From: Mesobacillus boroniphilus
GTDB lineage: Bacteria; Bacillota; Bacilli; Bacillales; Cytobacillaceae
DNA: 64,000 nt
Direction of reading: 5' to 3'
Assembly (NCBI RefSeq): GCF_018424685.1
Contig: NZ_QTKX01000001.1
Coordinates: 1,488,001 to 1,552,000, forward strand
Shown here: one piece after another, positions 34,978 through 43,222 of the stretch
Numbering within the stretch: the first letter of the stretch is position 1
How the letters are laid out: each line of letters begins with the position of its first letter
Position numbers and translations under genes: made by a program
The notes under the pieces: generated by a model
Seen by the model: only the letters and a program-made list of their open reading frames with translations
Told to the model about the DNA's origin: nothing
Databases searched by the model: none

Positions 34978-35421
34978 TTAACCGCCAGTAGTGCTTCTTG
35001 ACCCGCTGCCGAATCCTGAACTGCCCTTTGGCGAAGTATTTTTATAATTGCTGTCAAGTCTTGCTCCCTTGAATGCCGAGCTTTTCTTGTAATTCATATA
35101 GTCCTTGCTCTTATAGAGTAATGATCGGTTCGCAAAGAACATACCAGCGAAAAAGTAGTGCCCAAAATATGGGGAGTTGGTATCATCACACTCCCATACA
35201 CCATCTTCATTGTCCCATTCCCAATCTGAACAATCGGTCCCTTCTGGTACAGGAGGAATATCCTGGCCCTGCTCAGAATTCCAGTCCTGCCCATCATCGC
35301 CAGATACATCCGGGTCCCAATCGGGTTCCGGAATGGCCTGTGGATTGTTATTGCATCCTGCAAGCCCCAACATCAAAGCAGTGGCAGAAATACCTGCGAT
35401 CACCTTTTTTGTTTTGCTCAT
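34978..35421 (-). CDS. Lipoprotein, first gene of the ligase/channel operon
   Basis: A 147-residue lipoprotein (signal KKVIAGISATALMLG, lipobox LAGC). The mature part starts with an acidic Pro/Asp/Gln-rich stretch, has two Cys in DCSDWEWDNEDG and WECDD, then YFGHYFFAG, and ends in a basic, Gly/Ser-rich low-complexity tail (GSSGFGSGSRSTTGG). E. coli YjfM/YgiB, encoded next to ligases of the same family, are also envelope proteins. It could be the substrate of the ligase (inference). AGAGGTG precedes ATG. A sigma-W-type promoter lies 34 nt upstream. Confidence 0.8.
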   Translation of the reverse strand: MSKTKKVIAGISATALMLGLAGCNNNPQAIPEPDWDPDVSGDDGQDWNSEQGQDIPPVPEGTDCSDWEWDNEDGVWECDDTNSPYFGHYFFAGMFFANRSLLYKSKDYMNYKKSSAFKGARLDSNYKNTSPKGSSGFGSGSRSTTGG

Positions 35422-35454
35422 TTATTTCACCTCTTTCTTATTGACGTAAATATT

Positions 35455-35480
35455 TACGGAAGACCTGGCAAAAAGTTTCA
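35455..35480 (-). promoter_or_regulatory. Sigma-W-type promoter of the ligase/channel operon
   Basis: Minus strand TGAAAC (35475-35480), exactly 16 nt, CGTA (35455-35458): a perfect match to the B. subtilis sigma-W consensus. Confidence 0.8.
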
Positions 35481-35622
35481 AATTATTGCTCCCGTTCCAT
35501 AATATAACCTTCCTTTTATTGTAACACTTTCCTTTGGTGGTGATGCTCTATTCTATAATTAGTTTGGAACTTCCATCCTAAGAAGCGAATTTTCCAATGT
35601 GATATACCCGGTTCGTTATGTT

Positions 35623-35760
35623 CATTTAAAACAATTAATTTTTCCCATTAAAAAATTCCTCGAAATTAAATTCCTCTATTTCCGCGTTTCCTAATGCAAT
35701 TTTTGCTAAAATAATTTCAAATAGGCATAACCCTGCTAACATAATAATCCCTGAAACCAT
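35623..35760 (-). CDS. Small membrane protein, 45 aa
   Basis: A short gene with AAAGGAG 7-8 nt before ATG. The first 24 residues form one hydrophobic helix (MVSGIIMLAGLCLFEIILA), followed by an acidic stretch (NAEIEEFNFEEFF) and a basic end. No family recognised. It is divergent from the LacI-family gene and shares an operator-bearing intergenic region with it, so it is a likely target of that regulator. Confidence 0.7.
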
Positions 35761-35794
35761 AATGACAACTCCTTTGTGATCTGTTTGTACATAC

Positions 35795-35823
35795 AATAAT
35801 TTATGGAACGCGTTTCAGGTCAA
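35795..35823 (-). promoter_or_regulatory. Promoter of the 45-aa gene with LacI-type operator
   Basis: Minus strand TTGACC (35818-35823), 17 nt, ATTATT (35795-35800). The spacer holds TGGAACGCGTTTCA (35804-35817), a LacI/GalR-type near-palindrome with central CG. Binding there would block this promoter and may also affect the divergent regulator gene. Confidence 0.65.
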
Positions 35824-35847
35824 GAATAATCTATGCGAGGTTTTTAA

Positions 35848-36822
35848 ATGGCCAATATCCGAGAAATTGCCCGACTGGCAGGAGTGTCGGTTTCCACTGT
35901 GTCACGAGTGCTAAATAATCATCCATATGTAACCCCAGATAAACGGGAAGCAGTTCTTAAAACCATAAGGGAACTGGATTACAGCCCTAATATCAATGCT
36001 GTTCATTTATCACGCGGAAAGACCAATATGGTCGGAGTCGTACTGCCAACGATTAATCACCCTTATTTTTCAGAACTCCTGGAAGGAATTGCTGAAGAAG
36101 CAATGAAGCATAATATCCAGCTGGTTCTATTCCAGACAGGGTATCACCAAGAAAAGGAATTCGAAGCGTTAGAACAACTTCGAGGCCATCTTATTGATGG
36201 AGTTATTTTTGCTTCACGTGCAATCCCCTTTGATTCAATTTTGAAGTATAAAGATGCGGGACCGATTGTATTATGCGAGGATTCTGATCAAGATGAGTTT
36301 CCAGCTATATCAATCAAACATGTTGCGGCATTCAACCTGGGATTGGATTATTTAATGTCAAAGGGCCATGAGCGGATTGCCATCTGTCTGGGACGACTTG
36401 AAGGAACAAATAGCCAGAAACGCCAGAAGGCATACGAGGAAAAGATGAAGATGATTGGCCAGAACGTACACGGGGATTGGATTCTTGGTAAGTGTTTAAT
36501 GATCCAGGATGGGAAAAGTGTGGTGGATCGCTTTTTACAAATGAAAGAAAAGCCTACAGCCTTTTTAGTGGGTAATGACCAGGTTGCAGCAGGCATTATC
36601 ACTGAAACTATAAAACAAGGGCTTGCTGTGCCTGAGAATGTAGCAGTATTGAGCTTTGATAACCATCCAATATCTGAAATTATGGGAATCACGACAATTG
36701 ACATCCCCACTAAACAATTAGGTACATATGCCTTTCATGCATTTATCAAGCGATCTGACGATAGTAAATACGCAAAGAAGGTTGCCCTTCCATTTAAATT
36801 AATTGTGAGAAATTCCATTTAA
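35848..36822 (+). CDS. LacI-family transcriptional regulator
   Basis: A 324-residue regulator: N-terminal helix-turn-helix (IREIARLAGVSVSTVSRVLNNHPYV) with hinge helix, then a periplasmic-binding-protein-like domain (VGVVLPTINHPYFSELLEGI; LIDGVIFASR; FLVGNDQVAAGII; VLSFDNHPISEIMG). The effector is unknown and no sugar operon is adjacent. GAGG is 7 nt before ATG. It is divergent from a 45-aa membrane protein and the intervening operator suggests autoregulation and control of that gene. Confidence 0.92.
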   Translation: MANIREIARLAGVSVSTVSRVLNNHPYVTPDKREAVLKTIRELDYSPNINAVHLSRGKTNMVGVVLPTINHPYFSELLEGIAEEAMKHNIQLVLFQTGYHQEKEFEALEQLRGHLIDGVIFASRAIPFDSILKYKDAGPIVLCEDSDQDEFPAISIKHVAAFNLGLDYLMSKGHERIAICLGRLEGTNSQKRQKAYEEKMKMIGQNVHGDWILGKCLMIQDGKSVVDRFLQMKEKPTAFLVGNDQVAAGIITETIKQGLAVPENVAVLSFDNHPISEIMGITTIDIPTKQLGTYAFHAFIKRSDDSKYAKKVALPFKLIVRNSI

Positions 36823-36824
36823 GC

Positions 36825-36850
36825 AAAAAACCTGCCATTATCGGCAGGTT
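36825..36850. terminator. Terminator between LacI and MEDS genes
   Basis: AACCTGCC / GGCAGGTT with a 6-nt loop; T run on the minus strand, weaker on the plus strand. Confidence 0.8.
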
Positions 36851-36855
36851 CCTTG

Positions 36856-37425
36856 TTATTTTATTCTGCTTTTACGATCTATCAGTTCAATGGTATCGTC
36901 TGTCATGTAATAATCGTGGGAATCCTTCAAAATGTCTTTCAATGAGTCAGGGACCCTGATGGCATCATAACCACAAACGGTAATTAAATTTGTGCCCTTA
37001 AGCATTGAATCCGCTTCTTTTTCGTAATCTCCAAGATTCTGGAAGATGTCCTCTTGGTCTCTCCATTCAACATGTGCCCAAGTCTGAATCGGAATATTTT
37101 TTTCCAAAAAAGGGGCAAGCATGTTTTCTAAATAACTTAAAATAGTTTCTTTATTGAAGTTGCCGCGATAGCAATAGAATTCATAATTATTGATGGTGTG
37201 AATCATTTCCTGTTGTTTCTCATCAAACTCAACTTTAATTCTCTTCTGGAGTTCAGGCATAATCCGGTCATTTTCTATGATCATAATGTGGTTGCCGAGT
37301 CCGATAGCGGATGCAACATAGATTATCAGATTATCAACATATTTCTCTTCACTTTCATATGAATAAAAAATATGGGCACCAGTTTCTTTTATAGTTGCGA
37401 TCAAGTCATTGATTTTTTTGTGCAT
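36856..37425 (-). CDS. MEDS-domain sensory protein
   Basis: A 189-residue protein with the MEDS (methanogen/methylotroph DcmR sensory) pattern: GAHIFYSYESEEKYVDNLIIYVASAIGLGNHIM at the start (Tyr and acidic residues), WAHVEWRDQED, and VCGYDA near the end. The domain occurs alone or fused to regulators and is related to RecA-like KaiC folds; ligand unknown. AGGAGG precedes ATG. Monocistronic. Confidence 0.8.
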   Translation of the reverse strand: MHKKINDLIATIKETGAHIFYSYESEEKYVDNLIIYVASAIGLGNHIMIIENDRIMPELQKRIKVEFDEKQQEMIHTINNYEFYCYRGNFNKETILSYLENMLAPFLEKNIPIQTWAHVEWRDQEDIFQNLGDYEKEADSMLKGTNLITVCGYDAIRVPDSLKDILKDSHDYYMTDDTIELIDRKSRIK

Positions 37426-37590
37426 TGTATCAGTCTCCTCCTGAATTCAAGGGAAACAAACAATGAATTCACATATTCAAAATATACTCTTTATATTAAC
37501 ACACTTCTCCACATTAATCGATTAAACTTGTTTGTGATTCAATTAGGTGCAAATTCCAATTAGGGATTAAATATCTCTTTATTTTTACAC

Positions 37591-37627
37591 AAAAAAACTC
37601 ACCGAGCATTGGCATGATCGGTGAGTT
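37591..37627 (-). terminator. Terminator of the nitronate monooxygenase-like gene
   Basis: Minus strand AACTCACCGA / TCGGTGAGTT, inner loop, then seven T. Confidence 0.88.
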
Positions 37628-37632
37628 AAGTA

Positions 37633-38631
37633 TTATTCCATAATAAAAGTCTTAAGTTTGTTTGCTTTAGCATTCAAATCACTTAAAGCTTCATTATATT
37701 CTGTTTCTAACTGGCTAATAATTTCCGAAGCGGATTGAATTTTATCAATGGCTCCAACTCCCTGCCCTGCTGACCAAATGTCTTTCCAAGCTTTAGCATT
37801 TGTCTCTCTTTGCATCGAATCAAAATTAACTGTATCCTTTTTCTTGAGGGTTTCTGGGTCTAGCCCTGCCCTAATGATGCTTGGCTTTAGCATATTCGCA
37901 TTGACACCAGAAAAAGCATCGGTGAGGATAAGGTCTTCTTGAGTTGCATCGACAACCATTTGTCTGTATTCATCATTCGCCATACTTTCTTTTGCCACAA
38001 TGAATCTTGTCCCCATATAAGCAAGGTCTGCTCCTGCTGCCTGGGCAGCAAGTACTGCTTTTCCAGTGGTAATTGATCCTGCCAGAACAATGATCCCATC
38101 CCAAAAAGTTCGTACAGAATCTACAAAAGCAAAGCTATTCAGTTCCCCAGCATGTCCCCCTGCCCCATTAGCGACTAAAATTAAGCCGTCAACTCCTGTC
38201 TCTGCAGCTTTCCTGGCGAACTTTACATCACTGACATCAGAGAAAACAAGGCCTCCATATTCATGGACAATGTCTACCACTTTCTTTGGACTGCCCAGTG
38301 ACGTGATTACCAGCTGAGGTTTATGTTTTTTTAATAAAGCAAGCTCTTCCTCGAGCCTGCTGTATGTACTATGGACCACCATATTCATAGCCCAGGGAGC
38401 TATTTTCCGATTTGGTTCTTGTTTTTTTGCTTCTGCTAATTCGTCATTCAACCTTCCCATCCATTCGTCAAGAACTTCAATTGGTCTTGCATTCGGAGCT
38501 GGAAATGATCCAATTACTCCATTTTTGCAGCAGGAACTTACCAAATCAGGTCCTGAAACAAGAAACATTGGGGCAGCTATCGCAGGAACAGATAGCTGCT
38601 CCCACCAGTTTTCCGGAATAACTTTACTCAT
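37633..38631 (-). CDS. Nitronate monooxygenase family flavoprotein
   Basis: A 332-residue TIM-barrel flavoenzyme: VPAIAAPMFLVSGPDLV at the start, GVIGSFPA, LILVANGAGGHAGE (the FMN-site loop with GxGGHAG), ITTGKAVLAAQAAGADLAYMGTRF. This is the NPD/YrpB family that oxidises alkyl nitronates, also covering 2-nitropropane dioxygenases and enoyl reductases (FabK). GAAGGGATG precedes ATG. The physiological substrate is uncertain. Confidence 0.9.
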   Translation of the reverse strand: MSKVIPENWWEQLSVPAIAAPMFLVSGPDLVSSCCKNGVIGSFPAPNARPIEVLDEWMGRLNDELAEAKKQEPNRKIAPWAMNMVVHSTYSRLEEELALLKKHKPQLVITSLGSPKKVVDIVHEYGGLVFSDVSDVKFARKAAETGVDGLILVANGAGGHAGELNSFAFVDSVRTFWDGIIVLAGSITTGKAVLAAQAAGADLAYMGTRFIVAKESMANDEYRQMVVDATQEDLILTDAFSGVNANMLKPSIIRAGLDPETLKKKDTVNFDSMQRETNAKAWKDIWSAGQGVGAIDKIQSASEIISQLETEYNEALSDLNAKANKLKTFIME

Positions 38632-38725
38632 TGTATCATCCCTTCTACATTTCTAAATTTTCTGAATATCTATATCATAGTTTAACTTACCTGATTTTTC
38701 AATCTTGACAAGGTTTATTATTTTA

Positions 38726-38762
38726 AAAAAGAATCCTCCACCTCAATGTGAAGGATCCTTGC
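38726..38762 (-). terminator. Terminator overlapping the end of the 61-aa gene
   Basis: Minus strand AAGGATCCTTCAC / GTGGAGGATTCTT (small mismatches) followed by a T run. Confidence 0.6.
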
Positions 38763-38928
38763 GGTATTTCTGCTGAATCTTTTTTATGGTGTTACGAGCA
38801 CGGACTATAATCGTATCATTTCCTTCTTCTCGGTTCTTTAAATACCTGCGCCAAATAAATTGACTTCCTTCTTCTATCAGCAGCAAAACAATGATTGGCA
38901 GCAGCAAGAGCCAAATCCAGGTCCACAT
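38743..38928 (-). CDS. Small single-helix membrane protein, 61 aa
   Basis: WTWIWLLLLPIIVLLLIEEG forms one membrane helix; the rest is basic and helical (RRYLKNREEG; RARNTIKKIQQKYRKD). No family recognised. AAAGGAG precedes ATG. Confidence 0.65.
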   Translation of the reverse strand: MWTWIWLLLLPIIVLLLIEEGSQFIWRRYLKNREEGNDTIIVRARNTIKKIQQKYRKDPSH

Positions 38929-39010
38929 TTTTCAGGCTCCTTTCGAATGGATACATTATCCTATTCAATTCTTTACCTCAAAATGTTCGAATGCTAAACA
39001 TAAACTTGTT

Positions 39011-39295
39011 TTAGTTTGGGTCCTTGTATTCCATTGCCCTTTTACTGTCTCTGTATCCTTTAGTAGTTGGATCTTGTATGAACCCAAGCATGGCAAGAAC
39101 CATGAATATACTGTTCACCAACATCAAAACCTCATTCTGCAGTTCTTCTGTTAATCTGAAAGTTGTCCACCCTAACATATTAAAACCTTCAAGGACTATT
39201 TGCGCTACGATCATTAATTGTGATATGAAAGCAATAACCCAGGCTTTATTTTTGAATCTAACACCCCAGTTGAACAAATGCATCATTCCTTCCAT
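39011..39295 (-). CDS. Orphan phi-LC3-family phage holin
   Basis: A protein of up to 94 residues with the Phage_holin_1 pattern: NWGVRFKNKAWVIAF, two hydrophobic helices, and the C-terminal DPTTKGYRDSKRAMEYKDP. These holins normally precede an endolysin in phage lysis cassettes, but here no other phage gene is nearby. The exact start is unclear: several ATG codons and a TTG lie close to AAGGA. It may be a domesticated pore or a phage remnant. Confidence 0.85.
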   Translation of the reverse strand: MEGMMHLFNWGVRFKNKAWVIAFISQLMIVAQIVLEGFNMLGWTTFRLTEELQNEVLMLVNSIFMVLAMLGFIQDPTTKGYRDSKRAMEYKDPN

Positions 39296-39356
39296 TGCTT
39301 CTATTCTATAAATATATTCAGCAGAAGGAATTGGTTGTCTGTTTTGTCCCGCCTTT

Positions 39357-39932
39357 TTATTTTCCCCCTCTTTTATCTAATCGTTCGTAAATATCTTCAC
39401 GGTGGATGAATATTATTACCATTACGAGGAAGCCGGTAATAAGAATGACAAACAGCTGGATACCAAAAAAATAAAAGCTTAACGGAATCAAAACAAAGGA
39501 ACCGAGACCAGCAAATGTAAAACTTTTTAAAAAGGGATAAAGCAAAAGGAAACCAAAAATGATGACAAAAGCTGTTAGCGGTTCAAAGGCGAGCATCCCT
39601 CCGATAAATGTAGAGATTCCCATGCCCCCTTTAAATTTCAAGGTAATCGGCTTAACATGGCCAAGAATTGCAAAACCCAATCCACCCAATAGTAACTCAG
39701 GAGACAGTTTAAAATATTCACCAATAAAGATTACAATTGCCCCTTTTAGTGCATCACCAAGAAAAGTCAAAACGAATGACGCTCTTCCATGTACCCGGCC
39801 GGCATTCCGCGCCCCTACGTTGCCGCTTCCCTCGACTCTTATATCCTTTCTGCCGAGTAACCTAACAACGAAATAGCCAGCCATTAAGCTGCCAAGAAGA
39901 TATGAAATTAAAAAATAATTAAAAATAGTCAT
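39357..39932 (-). CDS. PlsY-like glycerol-3-phosphate acyltransferase paralogue
   Basis: A 191-residue membrane protein with six or seven helices. PlsY motifs are recognisable but altered: GSGNVGARNAGR (usual GSGNxGATN), GDALKG, and GHVKPITLKFKGGMGIST (usual FKGGKGVAT). PlsY transfers acyl from acyl phosphate to glycerol-3-phosphate. Loss of the Thr and Lys suggests changed substrate or reduced activity; the housekeeping plsY is probably elsewhere. The ribosome site (AGGTTGTG) is weak. Confidence 0.8.
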   Translation of the reverse strand: MTIFNYFLISYLLGSLMAGYFVVRLLGRKDIRVEGSGNVGARNAGRVHGRASFVLTFLGDALKGAIVIFIGEYFKLSPELLLGGLGFAILGHVKPITLKFKGGMGISTFIGGMLAFEPLTAFVIIFGFLLLYPFLKSFTFAGLGSFVLIPLSFYFFGIQLFVILITGFLVMVIIFIHREDIYERLDKRGGK

Positions 39933-40011
39933 AGAGACACAACCTGTCCTAACAATATTAGTAGAGTTTATTCGGTATGAGGCCGAAAAATTCCTGCCTA
40001 TATATTCCCGA

Positions 40012-40041
40012 TAAAAATACCCGGCCTGAGAAGACCGGGAA
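40012..40041 (-). terminator. Terminator of the MFS gene
   Basis: Minus strand CCCGG / CCGGG with a 10-nt loop, then TATTTTTAT. Confidence 0.65.
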
Positions 40042-40045
40042 ATTT

Positions 40046-41314
40046 TTATTCTTGCTTTGCTATTTGAGTTGCCTGGTCAAGCATATGGGGATTCACTACT
40101 CTTTCAACTTTCATATAGAAATAGAATAATAAAAATACCGCGCCTGACACCAATCGTAAAACAGATGATAGATTCATAGCAGTATCAATTGAACTTAGCT
40201 GGAGCAAGTATACACCAACCTGCGGTGCAATAAAGCCTATTATCGCTAAAAGGATGTTGTATTGTGCGATAAAGCTTCCTCGGTTCTCTTCCTTTGTCAC
40301 TTCCAGGAGCTGATTGAATAACAAAAGGACGGTTCCCGAAACAAAAAGACCGGATGTAAAATTGACGAAGGTTAGGTAATACATATTTTTCGACAGTATT
40401 GTCAGGAAAGGGGCTGATGCCATACCGACCGCAGTAATCGCCAGCATCTTTGCATTGCTGTGCTTATCAGCCATCCTTCCCCACCACTTGAAGCTGATAA
40501 TCTGACCTACCTGATTCGCCACAGTTATGATGCTAATCCAGAAACCAGTCATATGAGCGACTTTGATATTGTAAATATTGAACAAGGGCCAGGCTAGCTG
40601 CCAGGCAAAGTTGAAAAACAATCCGCAGATCAAGAAATAAATAAACGGTTTATGTTTATAAGCATCCCAGCCAAAATTAAAACGTTTCTTGTCTGTCACG
40701 ATTTCTTTCTTCGGTTCTATATGTCTATTTAAATAAATTACTTCCACAATCCCAAAAAGGAATGCGAGAATGAAGAGAATTTGATATGGCAATGGATTTG
40801 ATGTATCAAACCATTGAAGCCCTATTCCAATCAGCAATGTCGTAAACATACCAGCAATGGTCAGAATCCTGTTCCTCTCACTAAAGAAACCACTTCTGCG
40901 GCTGTCTGAAATGAGGTCTCCGATAAAGGACTGCCAGCTAAGCATTGCGAAGGATCCAGGAAGATTCATAAGACCAATCAGTAATACAAATGCCCAGGCC
41001 CTGTATTCTTCCGGCAGGTATATGACCAAAAACATTCCTAGCAAAAATAAACGAGTGAACAAAATTGAGTTACCAGTGAATCTCTTTTTTTCTTTCAGCC
41101 TGCTCATGATCACAGTACCAAGAATCATTGCGAACATGCCTACTATTTGAGGCAGGGAACTGATTAATCCAACTTGATAATTCGTAGCCCCAAGAACACC
41201 AATTGCAAATAATGCAAAGTAGTTATTACTCATACTCATAACAATCGTAGAAGCGACTCCATTTATTATGCTATTCTTTTCATTCCTCTTTATTATTTGT
41301 GAAGGACTTTCCAT
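40046..41314 (-). CDS. MFS transporter
   Basis: A 422-residue, 12-helix transporter of the major facilitator superfamily, starting ESPSQIIKRNEKNSIINGVAS; the A-like loop is RLKEKKRFTGNS after the third helix and WGRMADKHSNAKML between helices 8 and 9. Substrate unknown. Start at ATG 41314 behind AGAAGAGG; the frame stays open to 41536 but that part has no transporter character and no ribosome site. Confidence 0.85.
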   Translation of the reverse strand: MESPSQIIKRNEKNSIINGVASTIVMSMSNNYFALFAIGVLGATNYQVGLISSLPQIVGMFAMILGTVIMSRLKEKKRFTGNSILFTRLFLLGMFLVIYLPEEYRAWAFVLLIGLMNLPGSFAMLSWQSFIGDLISDSRRSGFFSERNRILTIAGMFTTLLIGIGLQWFDTSNPLPYQILFILAFLFGIVEVIYLNRHIEPKKEIVTDKKRFNFGWDAYKHKPFIYFLICGLFFNFAWQLAWPLFNIYNIKVAHMTGFWISIITVANQVGQIISFKWWGRMADKHSNAKMLAITAVGMASAPFLTILSKNMYYLTFVNFTSGLFVSGTVLLLFNQLLEVTKEENRGSFIAQYNILLAIIGFIAPQVGVYLLQLSSIDTAMNLSSVLRLVSGAVFLLFYFYMKVERVVNPHMLDQATQIAKQE

Positions 41315-41553
41315 ACATTCCTCTTCTTTCGAATCATTCAATTTATTTTGGATATCGAAATATCCACCTAATTTTACTCCTTCTGGATTTTGCTGACAAT
41401 AAGTTTTTCTTTCACAAAACAAACTTAAAATCTTCTGTAAATTTAAGTTATCAGGCAGAGAAGATTCCTTATTGTTCGCTCGCACTATATTAAAAATACT
41501 ATTTAAAGTTTTTCTCCAATAAAAAAAGGAGCACATGGCCCCTTTCCACTTAA

Positions 41554-41787
41554 TTACACGTTTTTTAAAACTAATTTCAATCTGTTGTTACGTTCGCTTC
41601 TATCTTCCTCTGTCGCAAGGTCATACTTTTTTAGCAAGTGAAATACATCATTCAAAATGTCCTGAGTATGTTCCTTCTCAAAAAATTGGTCAAACAATGG
41701 ATGAATGTCCTGCGGAAGGAATTCCTTCTGTGATTGGTATTTCTCCTGGACATCCGCTTTACTGTGGTCTATATTGCATTCTCCCAT
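41554..41787 (-). CDS. Small cytoplasmic protein of unknown function, 77 aa
   Basis: A soluble, helical, charged protein (QEKYQSQKEFLPQDIHPLFDQFF; LNDVFHLLKKYDLATEEDRSERN). AGGAGGGATTAATT precedes ATG, a good ribosome site. Family not recognised. Confidence 0.65.
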   Translation of the reverse strand: MGECNIDHSKADVQEKYQSQKEFLPQDIHPLFDQFFEKEHTQDILNDVFHLLKKYDLATEEDRSERNNRLKLVLKNV

Positions 41788-41928
41788 AATTAATCCCTCC
41801 TAATATGTATACCATTAGAATACCAGACTCTCTTTGACTTTACCCAAAACTTATACTTTTATCCTTTCCCTACAGAAGAATCCCGCATTACGGAAAGTAA
41901 ATAGACCTTGTGTTCTAGGCTTTTATTT

Positions 41929-42659
41929 TTAACCGAAATATATAGTGAGATAGAGCATTGAAATCAAGCCAAGAATAAAAGAATACGTCGGAAATTTCAC
42001 TTGATGATCTTCCTGGCTTTCTGGTATCAGTTCTTTATAGATGACAAATAGCATTGCCCCTGCGGCAAAACTCAAACATAGGGTACAAAACCTTCCACTT
42101 TAGCAGCAAGGAAATATCCAATTGCAGCCGTTACTATTTCTACAGCCCCTGTAAAGGTAGCGATCATAAGGGACTTCACTTTAGACATTCTCTGATGGAT
42201 TAAATATAGCCCTACAAGGAATCCTTCTGGTGCATTTTGAAGTCCGATTGCAAAGGCAATGATAGCACCAAGGTTGCCTTCATCCGTTCCATAACTAACC
42301 CCGACTGACAGGCCCTCAGGCAAATTATGAAGCGTAATTGCTGTAATGATGACTAAGGTTTTTTGATCTACACCTGTTAATAATTTAAATTCACTTTTGT
42401 CCAGGTCTTCAGTCTTTGAATTAATGAAATTTAAAACAAACGTCCCTAATAACATACCGATCGATAACACCCAGATATTTGATGATTTCAAAGACTCTGG
42501 TATCAAACTGAAGGTTGTAGCCGCCATCATAATCCCGGAAGCGTAGCCGAGAAGTAAAGATTTTATCGTGGATGAGACATTATTTAGATATAAAACTGGT
42601 AGTGCTCCCAAACCTGTTGCCATAGCAGATATGACAATTCCTATAAATGCTTCTGCCAT
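41929..42659 (-). pseudogene. ZIP-family metal transporter, frameshifted
   Basis: The first 195 codons (42659-42072) encode a ZIP transporter: several helices and the metal-binding motif ITLHNLPEGLSVGVSYG plus GLQNAPEGFLVG. The frame stops at TGA 42072-42074 right after FVPYV. In the next frame the missing ZIP C-terminus follows at once: LSFAAGAMLFVIYKELIPE, ending at 41929. One extra T in the T run at 42074-42076 restores a 243-residue protein (VPYVLSFAAG). It is either a recent inactivating deletion, a sequencing error, or slippage-controlled. Confidence 0.85.
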
Positions 42660-42746
42660 AACTTTTCCCTATGCCTCCTAATATACAAAAGTAAAATACT
42701 TTTCCCCTTATATCAGGTAGTTACACTTGGAAAAAATTATCCGATG

Positions 42747-43133
42747 TCATTCAGGTGCCACCAATTCAACTTTCATACGATCTGGACCTTCGAAAAATAC
42801 CGCATAGTGATCCACTCCTCCTGCAAAAGGGTGTCTGTCCTGATAGAGGATGGGAATATTCCTTTCTTTAAGCTTTTCTGTCATCCGATCCACCTGATCC
42901 CGTGAATCTGCATAAAAAGCAAGGTGATTCAAACCGACTTGGGAACGGTGATATCCTGCTTTAATAAACCTTTCTTCAGTCTGTACAAAAACGATATATG
43001 TCTTTTTAAATTTCCAACTTATCCCGCTATCCCATTTTTGATAGACTTCATAGTTCAATTCGCTTAAAAACCAGCCCCAAAATTCTTTCGTTTTATTTAA
43101 ATCGGTAACATTGATTTCAACATGATGCAGCAT
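42747..43133 (-). CDS. VOC-family (glyoxalase/dioxygenase-like) protein
   Basis: A 128-residue single-domain protein: LHHVEINVTDLNKTKEFW at the start, VGLNHLAFYADSRDQVD in the middle, DHYAVFFEGPDRMKVELV at the end, the VOC beta-alpha-beta-beta-beta pattern with metal ligands His and Glu (HVEI, HLAF, KVEL). Reaction unknown: glyoxalase, fosfomycin-type resistance and lyases share the fold. Confidence 0.87.
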   Translation of the reverse strand: MLHHVEINVTDLNKTKEFWGWFLSELNYEVYQKWDSGISWKFKKTYIVFVQTEERFIKAGYHRSQVGLNHLAFYADSRDQVDRMTEKLKERNIPILYQDRHPFAGGVDHYAVFFEGPDRMKVELVAPE

Positions 43134-43222
43134 TCTTTCTCATCCTCCTGGAACAACACTGTTTTGTATTCTGAACCCTACAATTGGCAACACTAGGATA
43201 AAATAATAAAGGAAGTCATGTT

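Noticed and set aside
38743..39932. Prophage remnant around the holin
   Set aside because: Only the holin itself is phage-like; neighbours are ordinary bacterial genes and no attachment repeat was seen.
41315..41536. 74-residue N-terminal extension of the MFS transporter
   Set aside because: The frame is open but has no ribosome site, contains polar Cys-rich sequence unlike transporters, and a good start exists at 41314.
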